Positions 58,671 to 64,000 of a DNA stretch of 64,000 bases are shown here, piece by piece. The stretch is taken from NCBI GenBank assembly GCA_036874045.1, contig JAZBRI010000011.1, positions 2,108,001 through 2,172,000 of the forward strand, given 5' to 3'. The stretch comes from Cymodocea nodosa. Lineage: Eukaryota > Streptophyta > Magnoliopsida > Alismatales > Cymodoceaceae. The position numbers and the translations under genes are program-made. The notes under the pieces were generated by a model. That model was not told where the DNA came from, searched no databases, and was given only the letters and a program-made list of their open reading frames with translations. The stretch's first letter is position 1, and the number at the start of each line of letters is the position of its first letter.

Positions 58671-60206
58671 TGTTCAAGCTTTAATTTTGCCCATTTTTAA
58701 TGAATTTTATAAGTAATTTTGCATGGTATTATATATCTATGATGGATAAATGATATTAATTATGGGTAATATAAGTCTTGAAATATAATGCAATATAGAA
58801 ATTTAATTAACAAGTGCATCCCCCATTGGATATAATTTTACATGGAACACATTGATTTATTTTGCATGTCCTATGTTGGCTAACGTCTCTTAGAGTTCAA
58901 CTTCCATTAATTGTAGGTAACATATATATGGGAGGAGCTTAATGCAAAAGACCAAAGAAGATGTAAAGAATCAAAAGTTGGTGGACTAAACTTTAAAGAA
59001 GAGGACATGCCAACACCTTATTGGCCCTCCTAGATCTATGGCATCTTATTGGCTTGGTGATAAAACCAAGGTGCCACATCAAAGAGAGAGAAGACAAAAC
59101 AACATAAATACAAGGGGAGAGGAATTTCGGCCAACACCTTGGTGCTTCCAACGAGAGAAAGAAAGAAGAGAAGAAAGCTTGGAGGTGAGGCTTATGCTTG
59201 CAAGGAGACCATCCATTGATGCTATTCACCATTCCAAGGGCTAAGGAGAAGACGTCCAAGCTTGGAGGTGGATTTGCTGCCAAGTTCCATTGAATTCAAA
59301 GCTCTAGAGAAGAAGATAAGAAGCTCCTAAGGTAGTGACAACTCTTAGAGTTTATTATTTTCTTGTATAGAAGGAAGAATTGATGAGAAATGGTGGTGAA
59401 CATCTCAATTATATGTCTTCTTAGCTAGATAGAGTTCAATGAATGTATATGAATGTTTAATTCTTCTTTTCAACTTCTAATTTGCATCCTCTATTCACAT
59501 GTATTGTTGGGGCTGCTGGTGAGGCTTTCACACAAGTGAATGACACTCATCAATGGTGGCTTGGCGTATTTGAGAAGAAGGTGTGAATTGAAAGAAGAAG
59601 AAAATAAGTGTTGATGTTCATTTGAATGAAGAACCTATCACTTATATCTAGTTGTTAATTTTAATTTCAGTAGTTAATTGATTTTGTTATATCTTATATA
59701 GATCACATTTTGTCCTAATCAATCTCCAAAAAGAATTTCTAATGCAAGTAGTATAGTATAGTTTAGCTAGATTAGCAAATAGCATAGTTGCATGCATTTA
59801 ATATAAATTAGAATAGAGTAGTATAGTCTATTGAACCTTGTTGTTTTATTTTTCTTTCCTTAATATTGATGCATTGATATCACTTCTGAAATCACGTGGA
59901 ACTTGTGTGCATGTTATAATTGAATGAGTTGATAGATTTACAAGTAAAGAAATTGATTCACATCACCATTTTCCACTACAAATTGCCTTGAAATTGCATG
60001 ATTTGTGAGCTTGTGTTAACTTTGATTACTCTACATTCACATGTCATTAATTTACTGAAGTATACCTAAGAGCTTGAAGAACAAGTTGAGTAATAGTTGA
60101 TTAAGTCATAAGCACAATCCTTGTGGAAGAATGACCTGTATTTGCCATGTACACCAAAAGAACTGTGCACTTGCAGTAAAGCTTGAGCTAAAAATATAGC
60201 TCAACA
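58671..60206 (+). repeat. 3' LTR of the young Athila element (1,536 bp)
   Basis: Starts TGTTCAAGC and ends CTCAACA, with a TATA-like CATAAATAC near 59,104. It is the only complete, uninterrupted LTR of this element in the window. Confidence 0.92.
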
Positions 60207-61365
60207 CCTGACATCAAGAAAGTATCCTCATAGACCTCCGATGGTTGATGATTGTGGTGGTGGTAACGATGGTTGGTGTGGTACTTTGGAGAATTACCGA
60301 TACTGCCTACAGAAAGCTCGGTGCTCCTCCTTTATACACATTAGCCATCAATCGATCACACACCCACACTTTACTTCTTTTTCTTCTTTTCTTTTATATT
60401 TCTTCAGTGGTAACTGCTTCTACTTGAATGGTCGGTTGGATTTCCTTCATTCATATCAACAACGATGCTTTCTTCTCCCTACGCAATACATGCAATCGTG
60501 ATTTTTCTTCTAATTGTCTTGTTTCTACAACCGCTATAGTGGCATATTAGAAAATAAATAGTCCGTGGAGTTACAGATAACTCAACGGACTTTCTTCATT
60601 GATTTAACTATAAAACACGTGCATAAATTTAACTATCCGATGCGTAGGTGCATTTCAGATACTTATAAACTTAACTATCTAATGCCTAGATGCATTTCGG
60701 ATAGTTACAGATAACTCACCGATATATAACTTAAGTAAATCTACTAGATCTCGACATGTGTTAGCAGTAGTTTAATAATAAAATACACATTTCGGAGAGT
60801 TACAAGTCTAACTATCCGATGCTCAGATGCATTTCAGATAGTTACAAATAACTCATCGAAAATCCACTTAAGTCACTTTACTAGAACATAACACGTGTCC
60901 ACAACTATTTTATAAATAAAAAGAGATTTCGGAGAGTTACACATATAACTATCCAATGCCCAGCTGCAATTTCGGATAGTTATAGATAACTCACCGAAAG
61001 TTCACTTAAGTCATGCATTATGGTTTCGACACGTGTACTTCAGGAAATAATAAACTATTCTTTCAAAACATAACTGTTCGGTAATTTAAACATAACTACC
61101 CAATACATGTTCGGTCTGTTAAACATAACTATCCGAAATATCAGAAAATTCGGATACTTAAGAATTTCATAGCCTGCAACTTACCAACAGTTCAAAAATG
61201 TACAAAATTGACATTAATTCCCCAAAATTAAGCAGATTCTTTAATTAAAGCATATAATAGTGCAATTATAACATAATGGCTTAATTCTCATATGATAAGC
61301 TAAATATTAAGTAATTAACAACATAATGGCATTGTTATCATAAAAATATATATTCTCTATGTTTT
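60207..61365 (-). mobile_element. Right part of the older LTR interrupted by the Athila element
   Basis: On the minus strand, a U3 with at least ten TAACTATCCGA / TAACTCACCGAAA motifs (60,560-61,150) leads to a TATA box (GTATAAAGGAGG, about 60,327-60,338). The outer edge (61,265-61,365) matches 20,063-20,168. The sequence is the continuation of 49,809-50,789 across the Athila insertion. Frames at 60,241-60,501 are shadows. Confidence 0.55.
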
Positions 61366-62530
61366 AGTAATCAACCTACAAATATACTTAGAATATATGC
61401 AAATTACAAAGTATATCATCATCACATAAGTGTTAATTATATTATCGTTTGTTTTTCTTTTCATCATCTGTCATCTTGAATTTTCTAATAAGATTTCTAG
61501 AAGAAATTTCAACAACATACAAATCAAAGTACAATCCAATTCAATAAGATTAAGACAAGTAGAATAAAGAATTGTATCTCCATTAAAACAACTTCAAAAG
61601 TCAATTCTAGATTCATATTTGAGCAATTCTAGATAACAGAAAATATACTCGATTCATAAGATATCTTTATTTCACAAAACACTTGTATCTTTTCAAAACA
61701 TTATATGTTTTTTTATTTTTTATAATTTAAAATTTAATTTGACAAGCTTGAATCATACAAGAGCTTTCTAATTTACCTATGTAATGAGTTTTCAGTCAAC
61801 AATCCCAGATCTGATCAAGATCTTAGGTTGCCAGATTTCAAGAATCCTTTTTTAGGTCAACAATCCTTACATACCTATCTACTCAAGTACAAAAGGCTCG
61901 TGATCAAATAAGTCAATAAACTCTCAAATTTTCCTCTTTATTCTTTTTTTCTTGTATTTTTTTTTTTCAATCAAAATACACACAAAACAAAGCATTAATC
62001 ACATATGTATATGTAGGTATTTCATTAATACAGATGTAGTAATCACCAATCTAATATAGTCCTGCTTCTATCATTTATTGAAAATATGAATCCATAACAA
62101 TGAGCTCATATTTTTTCTATAGTTTAATAAGATCTACACATAAATCATTCTACAAGCTCAATTAGTTAAATTAAATGTATCTTTAATCATATGTGTTTCA
62201 TTTAATCTAGATTTCACATCTCAGCTCTTTCAGGACTTCAAATAATTTACTGATTTTTCATTAAGCATTCTGATTTCATTTTAAAATCGTGAAACTGTTA
62301 AACTCATGAAATTCAGAAAAAAACATAAGATACTATATCTAGATTTGCATAAATAGTAAATTCTATAGCATCATATATAGCCTTCTAAATATAACATTTA
62401 AGCAGTTATAGTTTATAAAAATTTTATAGTCTCAATTATCGGATAGTTACAGCAAGTTCATAAAAAGTTTCAATTTCCACAACTTTGCAGTACCATTTTA
62501 ATTCCTTTAATTAACAAACTTACATGGCTG
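61366..62530 (-). other. Conserved retrotransposon spacer, diverged copy
   Basis: Non-coding. AAGCTTGAATCATACAAGAG, CAACAATCCCAGATCTGATC and CAAAAGGCTCGTGATCAAA are shared with the Sirevirus spacers at 3,543-4,602 and 10,698-11,670. Here it lies between an LTR edge and the purine tract downstream of the F-box-like ORF. Confidence 0.65.
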
Positions 62531-62540
62531 TTACTTTAAT

Positions 62541-62580
62541 TACCCCCCCATACCTACATTTTGCATTGTCCTAATGTAAA
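62541..62580 (-). other. Athila-type near-palindrome and G-run
   Basis: The minus strand reads GGACAATGCAAAATGTAGG followed by TATGGGGGGGTAATT, the same order as TTGAGGACAATGTAGG followed by a G-run at 57,528-57,566 in the young Athila element. It marks the 3' region of an Athila-type element on the minus strand. Confidence 0.6.
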
Positions 62581-62975
62581 AGATTTGACAATAAATACAG
62601 TAATTGTAGCAGGCATGAATATATTTTTGTTGATTTAAAATTCAGGATAAGTAATTAGTTACATACCTTGTTTCATTTGTATCTCCTTCTGCATATTCTG
62701 ATTTTTGATTCTAAAAAACTTTTCATTCAAAGATAAATGCAGAATATAAAAAAAAAAAAATTTAACAGATATTGATAAATCAATGTCTTGTGTGGAACCT
62801 AGGCTCCTATGCCTTTGGTGGCTCACAAGCTAGCCAATTGATTTTCCAGAATAGATACCAACAAACTAGATTGATATATATATATATTTTTTCTTTTATA
62901 AAATAAAATGAAAATAATATTTTTTCTAAAAATAAACGTAGAATACATACAACATTAAACACACAAAATCACAGC
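62581..62975. other. Non-coding, low complexity
   Basis: A run of A (near 62,751-62,760), a (TA)n stretch (62,875-62,888) and AT-rich filler; no gene seen. Confidence 0.6.
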
Positions 62976-64000
62976 TTAAGAACATGATTCAAAAGTAGGA
63001 ACAAATGGAATAAATGTATCAGTCCAAGCAAACTTTTTAGGCATAGTTCTTCTTGCTATTAATTCTGTTTTAATGTAGTTCTTGTTCCTTCTTAATTTGT
63101 AAACGTGTAATATATTATAAATTCCAAATACAAGTGTATTACCATTAATGATATGAAATGCAGAAAGGGATCCTTTTTGGTTCCAGGGTAATGTAGTAGT
63201 TTCTATTTCTACATCTATTTCAATATACTCCTCTTCCCACTTCCATTCATTAATGTCTTTCATAATCCATATTTGAAATTTCATCAGTTCATCCCACCAT
63301 CTTATTAGACATAAAGTAGGATCATATTCTTCATTATACCACATTCCTATTTGAATTTTATTAAATTCTGCAGATGGTGGTTTAGCTATTTCTCTCGGTA
63401 TAGGTAAAATTTCTATATATTCATCATAACTGTCTATGTTCACTATGTATAAATCAGATCCAAATGCTATTGATATATCTGTGACTAGATATACATATCC
63501 ATCAAGTATGACATGCGTTTGGTTAATTAATGATTTCTGTCCTAAATATATCATAATATTTTCATTCCAAGATCTATTCAGAAAATTATACACACTTAAG
63601 CGTAAACCTCTACCCCAATTTCCTGTAGGTCTCCAATAATATAATTTTTCAGGAATTGTAGAATTTTTATCAGAAAATATTAAAGCCGATCCACAATTTA
63701 TAGTTGGTACTTCATATCTATTAGGTCTTCCTATATACCATTCTTCTCTTCTTATAGGATTTCTTATCAAAATATCAGGTAATAAACTTGCATACCTTGG
63801 TCTCGTCCTGTATATGATTAATCCTTCATCTATCCCCATAATATGATCTATTCCTTCTAATGTATAGGGTGGAATTCCAGTAGTTTCTTCCATAGCCAAA
63901 TATTCATGGTTAATTGAACTACGATTAAATGACCTCCATATGAATCCATCTCTAATCTTAGTCATTTTTGCAGCTTGTAGTCCCTGAAAATATTTTTCTT
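62976..64000 (-). mobile_element. F-box/FBA-like cargo ORF, copy B, open and running off the edge
   Basis: The frame is open from the stop at 62,976 to at least 63,965 (329 codons from the first Met), and similarity to copy A continues past that Met to the window edge, so the true start is outside. Numbering from that Met, residues 1-25 (MTKIRDGFIWRSFNRSS) resemble the end of an F-box domain. DHIMGIDEGLIIYRT, LIRNPIRREEWYIGRP (about 66-81), VYNFLNRSWNENIMIYLG, VILDGYVYLVTD and FQIWIMKDINEWKWEEEY match the running order of F-box-associated beta-propeller domains (GL..Y....NP.T.EW; hVvldG.lYwl; iWvmkdy..W). It is followed by Athila-type 3' signals, so it is probably retrotransposon cargo. An F-box role is inferred, not proven; an unknown element-specific protein is the alternative. 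Confidence 0.55.

Larger units (their letters stand above)
50790..60206 (+). mobile_element. Young Athila-type Gypsy element, internally rearranged
   Basis: LTR sequence starting TGTTCAAGC at 50,790 and 58,671 and ending CTCAACA at 60,206 frames a 9.4-kb element. Flanking pentamers CCCGA and CCTGA fit a target duplication with one transition. The comparable ~690 bp of the two LTRs differ at only about seven positions by eye, so the insertion is recent, probably under one or two million years at usual plant rates. Pol is a long open frame. Its left part contains LTR, primer-site and gag-like sequence in reverse orientation, so the element looks broken by about two events rather than decayed. 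Confidence 0.88.

Noticed and set aside
60241-60501. 86-codon frame with Gly-rich start
   Set aside because: It lies in the R/U5 side of a minus-strand LTR and has no domain.
1-64000. CRISPR array, bacterial operon or organellar insert
   Set aside because: Short repeats here are LTR motifs without regular spacers. There are no bacterial genes and no plastid or mitochondrial genes were recognised.
62976-64000. Reading this ORF as a viral envelope or movement protein
   Set aside because: No signal peptide, transmembrane segment or fusion-type region is visible; the NP-x-x-EEW and IWIMKD phrases fit an F-box-associated domain better.

Overview
This window is nuclear DNA of a flowering plant, probably a eudicot with a large repeat-rich genome. 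The evidence is two RALF-type peptide hormone genes, several plant LTR-retrotransposon lineages (Sirevirus and Tork-like Copia, Athila-like Gypsy) with plant primer-binding sites, AT-rich non-coding DNA, and no bacterial-style gene packing. I cannot name the species. About 85% of the window is transposon sequence.

Layout. 1-18,354: minus-strand Sirevirus (Copia) DNA forming two element bodies in tandem. They share a short LTR at 10,173-10,697, and the right-hand LTR is 16,679-18,354. The left body carries an extra accessory ORF (771-3,040) downstream of pol. 18,355-20,168: an Athila-type LTR fragment wedged against a further Sirevirus LTR fragment. 20,169-26,192: a complete but decayed Tork-like Copia element with both LTRs and a perfect 5-bp target duplication. 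26,198 to about 28,735: the 3' end and LTR of a Gypsy element. 28,760-36,450: the only host island, with a small membrane-peptide candidate, a divergent two-cysteine RALF gene, a 155-bp MITE and a canonical RALF gene. 36,453-38,035: decayed short-LTR Copia. 38,040-39,344: non-coding, with three 108-110-bp tandem repeats. 39,345-47,293: Athila-like pol end, accessory ORF, LTR-like promoter region, gag and an F-box-like ORF. 47,294-49,740: a plus-strand Sirevirus 5' end inserted into that F-box-like ORF. 49,741-64,000: an older minus-strand LTR and internal region, with a young 9.4-kb Athila element (50,790-60,206) inserted in the LTR and a long open F-box-like ORF running off the right edge.

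The most interesting signal is modular cargo. An F-box/F-box-associated-like ORF occurs twice, both times in an Athila-type setting, and one copy is open for at least 329 codons amid decayed DNA. A second accessory ORF family occurs both beside a Copia body and beside a Gypsy body. LTRs and leaders of several unrelated elements, including regions in front of these ORFs, are packed with variants of one 12-bp theme (AACTNNMCGARN), often as inverted pairs and in Sirevirus LTRs interleaved with CACGTG boxes. A shared regulatory syntax across element families, coupled to captured genes, is my best candidate for something undescribed. It is inference from reading by eye and needs alignment and profile searches.

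The host genes are few. The two RALF genes would encode secreted cysteine-rich peptides acting at the cell wall through FERONIA-type receptor kinases; only the second has the full canonical set of processing, receptor-binding and cysteine features.
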